Shown here piece by piece: positions 21,472 through 33,065 of a stretch of 35,355 bases of DNA (the first letter of the stretch is position 1; each line of letters begins with the position of its first letter). The translations under genes and the position numbers were made by a program. The notes under the pieces were generated by a model. The model did no database searches and was not told where the DNA came from. It saw only the letters and a program-made list of their open reading frames with translations. Source of the DNA: Lindgomyces ingoldianus (taxonomy: Eukaryota; Ascomycota; Dothideomycetes; Pleosporales; Lindgomycetaceae); the NCBI RefSeq assembly GCF_010093535.1, contig NW_022985189.1, forward strand, positions 552,797 through 588,151, given 5' to 3'.

Positions 21472-22790
21472 TATAGCTAAATAATGAAAGTACTTAAGCT
21501 TAAACGCTATAAAATATAGTATAAAAAAGTAATTACACTTAAAAAGCTTTATATATAACCTCTATTACTACATAAAAGTAAGCTAAACATAATACTACTA
21601 CTAATAATAGTAAAAGTACTAGCATTACCTGCTTCTACACCTTAGCTAGCACTACACTAATTGCTATATAAGCAATACATACCACTCTATCTAACGCCGG
21701 CTCCGCAACTTTAATTGTACGTACCACAGTCTACAGCAGAGGATGAACCACTAGGACCCTCTATATAATACCTAACATGTTGCAACCTGTATAAACTACT
21801 ACTGCAGAGGGAATTTGTTAATAAGAAACTTCTAGTAAATAAAATTATATAATTTTAAAAAGCATAAAAGAAATAACTCTATAGGTTAACTATGTAACAT
21901 TTTTTATAATAAAACTTTGATTTTTATTAATCTATAGTCATAGTTAAATATTTAGAAAACTTATTACATAGACATTTTTCTAAACATCTTAAAAAGCTGT
22001 GCAAGTATGTACTATATGCATAATATAGGCTCTAGCTATACCTAGAAGTATCTGTACAATGCTTTAAGTAGTTACTTTAACACTAACATAAACTATAGCT
22101 AGTGCTAGACTAACTAGACTATAATAACTTTTATATAATACTAATAAAAAACTTGAATAAATGTTTATATAAAAATTTAAAAATAATAATTAATAAGCTT
22201 ACACTTATAGAAAGAGCACTAAAAATAAAAATGTAAAAAGATGTTTTACTACACACCACTATTATATAAGCATGTTAGAGATAGTTAGAGCTAGAACATG
22301 CTATGTTTACTATTAAGCCTTTATATAAAGCTTTATTAGTAACTTATAAGCATTACTTTAAGTTACTATAGACTATAAGGTAAGCTAATACTTCTAAAAA
22401 CTGTCTAATATATACTATATTAACTACTAATATAGTTTTATATAATAAGAGAGAAGCTGTTTTCTGTGTAGAAAAAAACAACATAGAAGATCTTTATCTA
22501 AGTTTAGGCTATAATTTAGAGATAACTGCTTGTAGATAAAAAAGTACTTTATTTACTAGAAAAATATTAGTTATTAAACTACCTTTATAATAACTATATA
22601 TAAGTAAAGAACTAGCATGTTGCCTTATGTAAAGATTTCTATAATAAAACTTTATTATATAAAGCTATTACTTTATACATCTAAAACTTTAAAAGTTACC
22701 TTGAAAAATAATTTTCATAATATAAAAAAATAAAATAAAAAGTTAAAGGTGCTAAAAAGGCTATTAATTAGTTTACTTTTACTACAATCT

Positions 22791-23197
22791 CTTACTGCGT
22801 AGCGAGAACCACTCTGTAGCGAGAAAAATCTACTATTTCAACACCTCACGTCATCCTACAAAGATAATAGGTTCTATAGGCAGTCCTGTCACTTTCTTTA
22901 GCTATTTCTACTCTATATACTAGCCTGCAGCAAGAATATTACCATCGCGTTAGTGTCACCCTTAATTAGACTGTCATTGCTTTAGGATTTGCATTCTACT
23001 CTCCCCCCCGCTCTAATAGCGACTGCTAACACTTGTTTTAGATTTTAGAGCTTAAATACTTAAGCGCTATTAGTAAAGATTTACCTACTTGAATTTTAGA
23101 GTTTAGATGCATAAGGCTGAGGAATCTAAGAGTTTTGCTAATTAGCAAAGGAGGAGTCCTTGCACCCCACCACTAAGGCGACGCTTAATATGTACTA
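22791..23197. other. Less mutated spacer between transposon blocks
   Basis: Contains GC-containing stretches such as GCGTAGCGAGAACC and CTCCCCCCCGC that are unlike the surrounding RIP sequence. GTAGCGAGAA occurs twice within 30 bases (near 22800 and 22816). No gene is recognised. Confidence 0.4.
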
Positions 23198-23334
23198 ACG
23201 TACTTTACAGGCAAGTTGCTTACACACCTAAGTTGCTTACTTTTACTAAGACCCTACTAAACTACTTTTTCTATACTAATGTATTTCTAATAACACTACT
23301 TAGACATGCTAAAAAAATGTTAAATACAGCTTAT

Positions 23335-23610
23335 TGTCAGATTAAAGCACTGTTTCTAGGCTTCCTAAGATGAATGATGGGTTTGGATATGATGTATGGG
23401 ATGATTNNNNNNNNNNNNNNNNNNNNNNNNNNNNNNNNNNNNNNNNNNNNNNNNNNNNNNNNNNNNNNNNNNNNNNNNNNNNNNNNNNNNNNNNNNNNNN
23501 NNNNNNNNNNNNNNNNNNNNNNNNNNNNNNNNNNNNNNNNNNNNNNGTACTATGTAGCAGCTTTCGTCAAACGTTCCTCCTGTCTTGACAGTAGGTGCGC
23601 ATATCTGACA
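23335..23610. mobile_element. Solo LTR of a second retrotransposon, interrupted by an assembly gap
   Basis: Starts TGTCAGAT and ends ATCTGACA (8-bp perfect terminal inverted repeat, TG...CA). Flanked by a perfect 5-bp duplication CTTAT (23330-23334 and 23611-23615). The visible parts are not RIP-mutated, so insertion was recent. 140 Ns lie inside (23407-23546), so a collapsed full element cannot be excluded. It inserted at the very first base of the Copia 5' LTR. Confidence 0.75.
23407..23546. other. Assembly gap, 140 N
   Basis: Unknown bases within the solo LTR. Sequence content and true length cannot be judged. Confidence 1.
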
Positions 23611-23614
23611 CTTA

Positions 23615-23894
23615 TGTCCGTACGCAGCAGCAGCGTCACGATCTGGATACGAGCGATCGCGCACGAGCAGGACCACGTATCTATGTCACATGATGCTTGT
23701 GCGCAAACCTCTGTGCATAAACATCTAGATATCCCCTTTTTCCTCTGTATAAAGGAAAGACAAGAGTAATAAAACTAGAAACATGTTGCCTTTACTTTAC
23801 TTACCTTATACACTATGCACACTATACACTACTCTTACTTTTGCTACTTAAGTGCTTATACTATAAGTAGCTAGCTATTAAAGCCTATTTAACA
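23615..23894 (+). repeat. Copia 5' LTR
   Basis: 280 bases. Its first 145 or so retain CpA and CpG (GCAGCAGCAGCGTCACG; GATCGCGCACGAGCAGG), while the 3' LTR shows T or A at those positions. The rest of this LTR is RIP-mutated. Confidence 0.85.
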
Positions 23895-24071
23895 CTAATT
23901 AGTAGTTAATTTAATTAACTATAAATTGGTAAAAGTAATAATAAAGTACTTATGCTTTATAAAGTACTTATGCTTTATAAAGTACTTTATTTTATTACTT
24001 ATTTTTTAGAAAGAGTAATAACAGAGCACTTACACCTTATAAGGTACTTTATTTAGTTACCTATCTTTTAG

Positions 24072-24303
24072 AATAGTAGATTAATCCTTTATATTATACA
24101 GTAAGCTCTGCTACTATATAAAGTAAGGAAAAGATAGTGTAAGACGCACACTAAAGCTACTAAAGCTACATAACCTAGTAGCTAGATAATAGTAGATTAA
24201 TCTTTTATATTATACAGCAAGCTCTACTACTATATAAAGTAAGAAGGAGATAGTATAAGGCGCACACTAAAGCTATTAAAGCTGTACAACCTAGCAGCTA
24301 GAT
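24072..24303. repeat. Two tandem 116-bp repeats in the Copia leader
   Basis: Units start at 24072 and 24188 (AATAGTAGATTAATC in both) and differ mainly at transition positions. Just upstream (23945-23990) AAAGTACTTATGCTTTATA is also repeated. These are leader subrepeats. Confidence 0.75.
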
Positions 24304-25426
24304 AACAGCAGTACCTGCACAATCTACTAAAAAAGTAATTAAATATACTATTATAATAAAATTCTACTAGTAACTAACAACTCTATATAATAATAAAAAG
24401 AATAAAGAATAATTTCTATTATATAAATAACTTATAAAGAATATAAGAATATTAAAGGTAACACTACAAAATAAGACTAGCCTAAAGTACTAGAATAATA
24501 AGATTAACATGTTAAAGACTTTAATAAGCTTATAAACTTAATTATATATAAGTTATATAATTACTAATCTATATATAATAACTTAGAAGAGCGCTACTTT
24601 TCTAAGTTTATATATAAAAAATTTTAAAAGATAAATACTATAAGACTTTTTAGCACTTAGCTGCACATTTAAAAAGGAGCTTATATAAGTGCTAAAGAAT
24701 AAAAAAATTACACTATAGCTAAGCACTAAAAGTACCTAAGCCTAAAAGCTGTATAATATAGCATAAAAAAAAGTAATTACACTAAAAAGGCTTTATATGT
24801 AACTTTTATTACTATATAAAGCTCTACATAGAAGTAGACTAAACATAATGCTACTATTAACACTAAATATACTAGTATTACTTACTTTTACACTTTAACT
24901 AGCACTACACTAATTACTGTACAAATAATACATGCTACTCTACTTAACGCCTGCTCTACACCCTTAATTGTACACACCACTGCCTGCAGTAGTGTATATA
25001 CTACTAATACTACTTACACAACCTATACTACATTATAACCTATATAAACTTCTACTCTAAAGGGAAACTGCTAAAGAAAAACCTTTAGTAAATAAAATTA
25101 TATAATTTTAAAAAGCATAAAAAAAATAATAACTACATAAGTTAACTATATAACATTTTTATAAATAAAATAAGAATTTTTATTAATCTATATTAATAGC
25201 TAAATATTTAAAAAACTTAGTACATAAACATCTTTCTAGATATCCTAAAAGGTTAAGTAAATATGTACTATATACATAACATAAGCTCTAGATATAACTA
25301 GAAGCATTTATATAACACTTTAAGCAGTTACTTTAACACTAATATAAACTATAGCTAGTACTAAACAGACTAAATAATAATAACTTTTATATAATACTAA
25401 TAAAAAAACTTTAATAAAAGTTTATA

Positions 25427-26526
25427 ACATACTTTACAGGCAAGTTGCTCACACACCTAAGTTGCTTACTTTTGCTAAGACCCCACTAAACTACCTTTTC
25501 TACACTAATGCATTCCCTACAACACTACTTAGACGCGCTAAAAGAATGTTAGATACAGCTTACGCTCTAAGCTTTTAAATAAGACATAAAACTTTTAAAG
25601 AAATGTGCTATAGCTATATGTAAAGTCTTATAAAAGATAATAAATAACTACAGCACTAAACAACCTTTACAAGCTAATTCTACAGCTAAATTATAAAGGC
25701 TAGGTAATAAAAAAAAGCAGGTAATTATTAAGACTATACTTAAGCTATATGCGTAAGGAATTTCTCTTTAGATAGCATTTATAGCTAATATAGCTAATTC
25801 TTTACGCGCTAAGTATAATCTAGGCTATGTTTATATAAACTAGCCTAGTACGTTTATAAAGCGTTATTTAGAGCTTAAAGTAATGTTTAAGCGTAAGTAC
25901 AACTATAAGAGAGCTCTCTGTAAGAGTCCTAGGGTAATTTAGAGCAGGTTTAGCCTTGTAGAGAATATTAAAGCTAAGTATAGCATTTAGAATAATAACA
26001 CGTACAACTTTAGCAAGATAGGGTTTATAATTAGCTAAATATCTCTTAACTATACTTGCGCTTAAAACTTTACTTTAAGCTCTAAATAACACTTTATAAA
26101 TGTACTAGGCTAGTTTATGTAAACATAGCCTAGATTACGCTTAGCGCGCAAAGAATTAGCTATATTAGCTATAAATGCTATCTAAGGGGAAATTCCTTGC
26201 GCATATAGCTTAAGTATAGTCTTAACAATCACCTGCTCCTTTTTATTGCCTAGCCTTTATAATTTAGCTGTAGAATTAGCTTATAAAGGTTGTCTAGCGC
26301 TATAGTTATTTATTATCTTTTATAAGACTCTACACATAGCTATAGCACATTTTTTTAAGAGTTTTATGTCTTGTTTAAAAGCTTAGAGTGTAAGCTGTAT
26401 CTAACATTCTTTTAGCGCGTCTAAGTAGTGTTGTGGGGAATGCATTAGTGTAGAAAGGGTGGTTTAGTAGGGTCTTAGCAAAAGTAAGCAACTTAGGTGT
26501 GTGAGCAACTTGCCTGTGAAGTACGT
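25427..26526. mobile_element. 1100-bp foldback element, copy 3, inside the Copia
   Basis: Flanked by TA (25425-25426 and 26527-26528) and exactly 1100 bases long. The second Copia copy at 22167 shows the empty site. Same loop orientation as copy 1, and moderately RIP-mutated. Confidence 0.85.
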
Positions 26527-27769
26527 TATAAAGTTTTTAAAATAATAATTAATAAGCTTACACTTATATAAAGGGCACTAAAAATAGAATTTTAAAAGGA
26601 TGTTCTACTGCACACTACTATTATATAAGCCTATTAAGGATAACTAGAACTAAAATATGTAATGTTTACTATTAAGCCTTTATATAAAGCTTTATTTAGC
26701 AACTTATAAGCATTACTTTAAGTTACTATAAACTAAAAAGTAAACTAATACCTCTAGAAACTACTTAATAGATACTATATAAACTACTAATATAACTTTA
26801 CATAATAAGAGTTTACATAACAAGAAGAAAGCTTCTCTCTATGTAAAAGAGGATAATATAGAAGATCTTTATCTAGGTTTAGGCTATAATTTAGAGATAA
26901 CTGCATATAGATAAAAAAGTGCTTTATCTGCTATAAAAAAGAATGTTAGTTATTAAACTACTTTTATAATAACTATATATAAGTAAAGAACTAGTACATT
27001 ACCTTATATAAAGATTTTTATAATAAGACTTTATTATATAAAGCTATTACCTTATACATCTAAGACTTTAAAAGTTACTTTAAAGAAAAAAATAATTTAC
27101 ATAATATAAATAAAATAAAATAAAAAGGTAAGAATGCTAAAAAAGCTATTAACTAACTATTTTACTTTTACTACTTATCTATACTATGCAACAGGAGAGG
27201 ACATCTACAGTATTAAACCTAAAAAGTATGCTAAGCAGTTTATTCTTAATAACTAATACTGTACAGCATACTAAGGTAAACTATAAAATATAAGTGTAGC
27301 AAAGATCTCTACTATTAGCAAGTCCTAACTTAAAGTGTACATATAAAAAAACTTATGTATAGAAATTAATTAAATACTTAGCTAAATAGATATTAGCTTT
27401 AAAGGCTAGACACTAAAGAGATTAATTAGTACTATATAAATCTAGAACTTAATTAGTTTAGTTATATACTATATTTTAAAGACTTTAACACTATTTTTGC
27501 TATTACTAGTAGATGCTAATTAACTTAAAGCATACTTTAATAATATTTTAAATGTTATTATACATAAAAATAAAACTACTATACTTATTATATAAAAATA
27601 AAGACACTTTTTTTTAATATTAGTAAAAAAAATTTTATGTCTTTTTTTACTAAATTAAAACTTTACTACCTTTACTACTAATTTAAACACCCTTGCATAA
27701 AGAGACTCTAGAAGATGCTAACTAGCGCTAGCTACAACATTAATGCTATAGTGCTAAAAAAGATTAAGA

Positions 27770-28490
27770 AGTTTTACTACCTCTGCTAATTATATAACTA
27801 GGCCTTATAAAAATTTAAGTTTATAATTAAAAATAATACTTACTTTAACTATAAAGTTATTATTAACATTATATAAATTAATAATAAGGATGTTTTATAT
27901 GTTATTAATATAAATATATTATTTTAAGCTGCTATATTTTTAAAATCTATGTCTACATAAGATATCTAGAATGCACTATACAAATGCTAAATTAACACCT
28001 ATTAAAGACCTCTAAACTATATTATGCATAACTCTAGTATAAACTTTGCTTTAAAGGATTTTTAAGCTTATATAAAGATTATAAAAGCTACATGTAAGCA
28101 GATGCCTATAGAAGCATATTAAGTAGTTAGAAAAGTTAAGTGCGCACATATACCTCTTTAATAAGTGTTTAACATTCTAAAGACTAAGCTAAGTAACTAT
28201 ACAGATAATAAAGCTATTCTGTAGATAGCAGTTAAGGCTTTAAATAACATAGCTAGCCTGCACAGTCTAGTACCTACGCTGCTAGTCTTTAAAGCATACT
28301 TAAGAATTAACCTAGACTTTTTACTATTACTAAACATTATTACATAAGTAAGCGCTATATAAAAAGTAATAAAGATACTTTAAAAAAACTATATAAAAGT
28401 AAACATTAATTATGTAACTAACACTTATAATAGCTTTATAACATATAAAGTTCTTAACTTCCCTCTTAGCTTAAAGATTATAACATAAAG
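27770..28490 (+). pseudogene. Copia integrase remnant
   Basis: In a plus frame with frequent TAA/TAG the reading keeps family motifs: SINFALKDF, then CKQMPIEAY, then VVRKVKCAHIPL, then AILQIAVKALNNIA, then LVPTLLVFKAYLRI. These correspond to the second catalytic acidic region and the C-terminal part of fungal Copia integrases. Stops replace Gln/Trp codons and Asp/Glu codons appear as Asn/Lys, as RIP predicts. The catalytic Asp near 28030 reads Asn. Confidence 0.75.
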
Positions 28491-29689
28491 AGAGAAGAAA
28501 GGCTAGACTAGCCTATACAAAATTAAAAGTATTAAAGAAAGAAATATTATTATTAAAAAAAAATAGCCTACTAAAGCTCTAATGTACATAAGTTAAACTA
28601 TACTATAAAGAGAAAAAAAAGACAACTTACTTATAACAGATAACCTAGATAAACTAATCTTTATATAAAAAGATCTTTTAAAGAAAAGAAAAAGAGAACA
28701 GCTTTATAAAAATGCTATAAAGGTAGAACTAAAGCTTACTATAAACTAAGCCCTTTAGAATAGTAATGCTGCACTAGTGTAAAAAAAAGATATAGACACT
28801 AAAAAAAGCAAAAGGCAAAGAAAACCTGCATAAAGTCTAGACTAGGTATTTCTAACCTAGAAAAAAAAATAATTAGGCCTTATTTATTAAGCTTTATATA
28901 GACAGTGTAATTACTACACTTAAAAAACTATTTAAGAAATTAGACTATATAAAAATAAACACTTTAATTACTAACAGCACTTTTAAGGTTATAGTGTATA
29001 ACTTAATAAGGTATAAAAGTTAGATTTTTAACTTTTGCTTTATATAAAAAGTAAAAGGTAAAATAACTTAACTATATAAGAAATTCTACCTAGTGTTTAC
29101 TAGCTACTTAAATAAAAAAAAAGAGAAATCTTTACCTAGTTACTAACTATCTAGAGGATAAGCTAAAGACTACTTTTAGCTATAAAAGTAAGCTTAAAAG
29201 CTACATATAAAATGCATTTTAAACTATATAATATTATATAAGCATACATCTAATTAATAGATAAGCTTATGCGCACACTATACATAAAGCTACTAAAGAA
29301 GATGCGCTAGAGCTTTTTACTAAATATAATACTCTAGGTTATATAACTCTTATATAAAGCTGCTAAATTAGAACTATATTAGTTTAAGACATACTATAAC
29401 TACTATAAAAAAAAGCTGCACATGCACATCTTATTATATAACTTTTACCTTTTAATTACTAATAAAAAAAAGCACACTTTTAATATTACTAGCTTATAAA
29501 TAGATAACACTTTAAGCATTATAATAAAGAATTTTACATAAAAAAAAACAACTATAAAAAGTAAAGTTTTACGTAAAAAGTAAAACTATTTTAGTAAAAA
29601 AGCAGCTTATTAAGTTTAATAGTAAAAGAATTAAACTTACGCATAATATAGTAGTTTTTACTTAAAAAAGATAAGTAAGCTACTTTTAT
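28491..29689 (+). pseudogene. Presumed Copia reverse-transcriptase region, heavily decayed
   Basis: Lies between the recognisable integrase and RNase H parts of the same pol remnant, where reverse transcriptase belongs. No YVDD-type motif could be read with confidence among the many stops. Confidence 0.5.
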
Positions 29690-30480
29690 ATAATTAACCT
29701 AAAAAATAAAAATGCTGCATAATAATATATTAAGTAATATATAAAAAAAGCATATATTATATTTATATGTTATCTAAAGGCAGCATTTAACCTATTTATT
29801 ACTGTATAAACTATAGACCCTTTATATAATAACATTAACACACTTAACATATAAATCTAATAGTAGATAAATAACAGTAAGCGCAGTCTTACCTTCCTAC
29901 TATTATAGCTTAATAGTGTAAAGCTGTTTATTTTTATAAATAGATTATTTACTAATAATAAAAACTTTAGCTTATAGCTAGAATTCTTAATTATATTAAG
30001 TAATAAGGACTATATAGAGTAAAGTAACTACTTTAAAATACTAGGTAACATTATACACTAGAATTCTACTAAGTATAAAAAAGTAACTAGAAGTGTCCTT
30101 ACTAGTAAACTATATAAAATAGTTAAAAAGTTTAATAATATAATTACCTTTAGTACAACTTTATAGTAAATTATATAAATGCTTAAACTACTACTAATCT
30201 TAGTAGTAATCTATATAGATTTAAGGTCTTTATATAATTACTTTATTAGGCTAAGCACTACTAGTAAAAAGTAACTTATAATTAACATTATGTTACTTTA
30301 TAAATTATATAAAAAAAAGAAATTACTAAGATAAAGTAGATTAATAGTAAAAACAACTTAGTAAATGCATATATAAAGAAAACACTAAATTAGGCTCTTT
30401 AATTATTAGTTCTAACTAACTACCTCTCTGTCTAGATAGAAGCATCTGTAGACTAGCTAGATCTTGTGCGCAAAGATGCT
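29690..30480 (+). pseudogene. Copia RT C-terminus and RNase H remnant
   Basis: A plus frame interrupted by many stops keeps fungal Copia RNase H motifs: KLFIFINRLFTNNKNFS, then EFLIILSNKDY, then STKYKKVTRSVLTSKLY, then YIDLRSLYNYFIRLSTTSKK. The family normally has Asp at the first catalytic site; here it reads Asn or is lost. Confidence 0.85.
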
Positions 30481-30489
30481 CTAGACTAA

Positions 30490-31612
30490 CTAAACTAATA
30501 ACACTTTTATATAAGGCCTATTTTTTTGTTTTTTTTATTATACACACTTATTTTTTTTATTATAAGATTAGAAGAGAAAGATATGTAAAAAAGATAGTCT
30601 ATTTATCTAGTATATAAGAAAGGAAAAAGCTACTACCCCTTACGTATAGTAGTCACAATGCAGACTACAGCTCTGCTATATACATAAGGCGTAGGCATTA
30701 GCTTAGAAGTTAGCTAACATATAACACTTAATAAAAAAAAAGCACTAGTAGTGCTGCTATAATAATAAGTATATAAAGTTACTAGAACTTAACTATAACT
30801 CTAGACTAAAACTGCACAGAAGTACCTCTTATAACACATAACCTTTGCTGCCTATAGCTATAGATTAGTGCTAGTAGGCAAAATAATGTTAATATTATAA
30901 AATAGTAAAGCTACTACATGCTGCTTCTTAGCCTATCTATAATTAGTATTTTATATAAAGAGAAAGTAAAAGAGCTAAAAAATCTATATGTTTATGCTAA
31001 GACGCTAAATAAACTGCTAATTAGTAGCAGAACTAGTTAAAAGGGTAACACAGATGCGCTCTAGGCTGCTAGACTGCACAAGGACGTTAAAGACGCCCGC
31101 ACTAACAGCGCTAGAGGTAGAGGAGGAAGGCTAGAGAGACATCTCTTAGTGTGTGTGTGTGTGTGCAGGCAGGAGTATCTGTTACTATTAGCACTGTATA
31201 GAAAGAGAAAAGAGCTAGAGAATTATACAGTAGGGCTTAAAAAGTAAAGGATAAAAAAGAGAAGGTAAAGAAGAAGAGGAGACCTTATTATATACACCTC
31301 TCTACGCACCTGCCTACGCAAATATCCTACACTATTCTAGCATAAAACCCTGCATAAAATAGTTTATACACTGCTAAATTACTTATAAAGTAAGTGTATA
31401 AAGGTTAGATAATAATAGCCTAAAACACTTTATACTATTTATAAAGCTATTTATATAGTATAACTAGCCTATTTTAATGTATAGCATTACTAAGGCAAGT
31501 TTTAATAAATAAGGTAGAGTAAAGGCAGAATATAATTAGATAGACTTATATAAACAAAAAAAAGGTAATGTGTATAAAAGGTAACTCTTTAGATAAAAAG
31601 AAAAGTTGCTAG
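30490..31612 (+). other. Copia 3' non-coding region with (GT)8 microsatellite
   Basis: About 1.1 kb between the RNase H remnant and the 3' LTR without recognised protein motifs. A GT dinucleotide run is at 31149-31164. Confidence 0.5.
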
Positions 31613-31892
31613 TGTCTGTACACAGCAGTAGTGTTATAATCTAGATATAAGCAATTGCGCATAAGCAGGACTATGTATTTATGTTACATAATGCTTATGT
31701 GTAAACTTTTATGCATAAACATCTAAATATCTCTCTTTTCTTTTATATAAAGGAAAGATAAGAGTAATAGAACTAGAAACATGTTACCCTTACCTTACCT
31801 ACCTTGTACGCTGTGCACACTGTACACCACTCTTACTCTTGCTACTTAAGTGCTTATACTATAAGCAGCTAGCTGTTAGAGCCTATTTAACA
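31613..31892 (+). repeat. Copia 3' LTR
   Basis: 280 bases, starting TGTCTGTACACAGCAG and ending CCTATTTAACA, followed by the target duplication GCTTA. RIP-mutated in its first half; some positions in its second half are less mutated than in the 5' LTR. Confidence 0.88.
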
Positions 31893-32118
31893 GCTTACAC
31901 TTTAAGCTTTTAAATAAAATATAAAACTTTTTAAAAAATATGCTATAGCTATATATAAAGTTTTTTAAAAAATAATAAATAACTATAGCACTAAATAACT
32001 TTTATAAGCTAATTTTATAGCTAACTTATAAAAGCTAAGTAATAATAAAAAGTAGGTAATTATTAAAACTATACTTAAGCTATATATGTAAAGATTTTTT
32101 TTAAATAGCATTTATAGC

Positions 32119-32174
32119 TGTCAGATTAAAGCACTGTTTCTAGGCTTTCTAAGATGAATGATGGGTTTGGATAT
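32119..32174. mobile_element. 56-base fragment of the second LTR family
   Basis: Identical to 23335-23390 apart from one C-to-T change, starting TGTCAGATTAAAGCACTG. It breaks off at TTTGGATAT, and about 108 bases of the host foldback arm are missing. It is therefore a truncated insertion or rearrangement scar. Confidence 0.8.
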
Positions 32175-32821
32175 AACTATTTAAGTATAGTATAACTATA
32201 AAAAAGCTTTTTATAAAAGTTTTAAAGTAATTTAAAGTAAGTTTAGCTTTATAAAAAATATTAAAGCTAAGTATAGTATCTAGAATAATAACATGTATAA
32301 CTTTAGTAAAATAAGCTTTATTATAAGCTAAATATTTATTAACTATACTTATACTCAAAACTTTACTTTAAGCTTTAAATAACACTTTATAAACATACTA
32401 AGCTAGTTTATGCTAATATAGCTGAAATTATACTTAGCATATAAAAAATTAGCTATATTAGCTATAAATGCTATTTAAGAAAAAAATTCTTGTGTATATA
32501 GCTTAAGTATAGTCTTAATAATTACTTACTTCTTATTATTACTTAGCCTTTATAAGTTAGCTATAAAATTAGCTTATAAAAGTTATCTAGCGCTATAGTT
32601 ATTTATTATTTTTTAAAAAACTTTATACATAGCTATAGCATGTTTCTTTAAAAGTTTTATGTCTTATTTAGAAGCTTAGAGTGTAAGCTATATTTAACAT
32701 TCTTTTAGTATGTCTAAGTAGTGTTGTTAGGAATACATTAGTGTAAGAAAAGTAGTTTAGTAGGGTCTTAGTAAAAGTAAGTAACTTTAGTGTGTAAGCA
32801 ACTTGCCTGTGAAGTACGTTA

Positions 32822-33065
32822 GTAGTAATCTATTTCCTATATTAAATTTTAGCGTTGCTATGTCATCTCTGGCTAGCTAGCACATAACTGCTAAGAATGT
32901 TTGTCTGCTTTGCTCAGTTTGCTTAGGTTAGATAAGCTAAATCTAGCCATCTTGTCTAGTGGCCTTTTCGGTGGGCAGTGCCCTTTAGTAGGCAGTGCCT
33001 TACTAGCATTTGTTGCTAGCTAAACTGCTACGCAACCACTATTACTATTACCACAGCAAGCTAAT
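32822..33065. other. 5' flank of pogo transposase pseudogene
   Basis: Moderate composition; includes two related phrases, GTGGGCAGTGCCCTTTAG and AGTAGGCAGTGCCTTACTAG (about 32971-33005). It probably holds the 5' end of the pogo element, but a terminal inverted repeat could not be matched to the 3' side. Confidence 0.4.

Larger units (their letters stand above)
19280..22790 (+). mobile_element. Second, partial copy of the Copia leader/gag region, split by a TIR element
   Basis: 19280-19433 aligns with 24562-24715, and 21472-22790 aligns with 24716-27180, excluding the foldback at 25427-26526. Homology stops at about 22790 and begins exactly at the right edge of foldback copy 2. No LTR is seen. 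The sequence is the region before integrase, and no intact protein remains. It contains the intact (empty) site for the foldback inserted at 25427, near 22167. Confidence 0.75.
23615..31892 (+). mobile_element. Ty1/Copia LTR retrotransposon, RIP-inactivated
   Basis: LTRs of equal length (280 bases each) start TGTC and end TTTAACA. The perfect target duplication is GCTTA (23329-23333 and 31893-31897). Internal order integrase before RNase H identifies Copia and plus orientation. A purine-rich stretch (AAAAAGAAAAG, 31595-31605) lies just before the 3' LTR. A foldback element interrupts it at 25427-26526. All coding capacity is destroyed by in-frame TAA/TAG. Confidence 0.88.
23198..32819. mobile_element. 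Foldback element copy 4, split by the Copia retrotransposon
   Basis: The left piece 23198-23333 starts ACGTACTTTACAGGC after TA (23196-23197). The right piece 31898-32819 ends GAAGTACGT before TA (32820-32821). Joined, they match the other foldbacks, except that about 108 bases of the left arm are missing at 32118-32174, where a short LTR fragment sits. The order of events is foldback first, then Copia. Confidence 0.8.

Noticed and set aside
23335..23894. A single 560-bp LTR starting TGTCAGATT and ending TTTAACA
   Set aside because: The 3' copy lacks the first half, and the segment resolves into two units, each with its own TG...CA ends and target duplication (CTTAT and GCTTA).
32149..32358. 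Minus-strand 69-codon frame
   Set aside because: It lies in RIP-degraded foldback sequence and includes the LTR fragment. Chance openness in AT-rich DNA.
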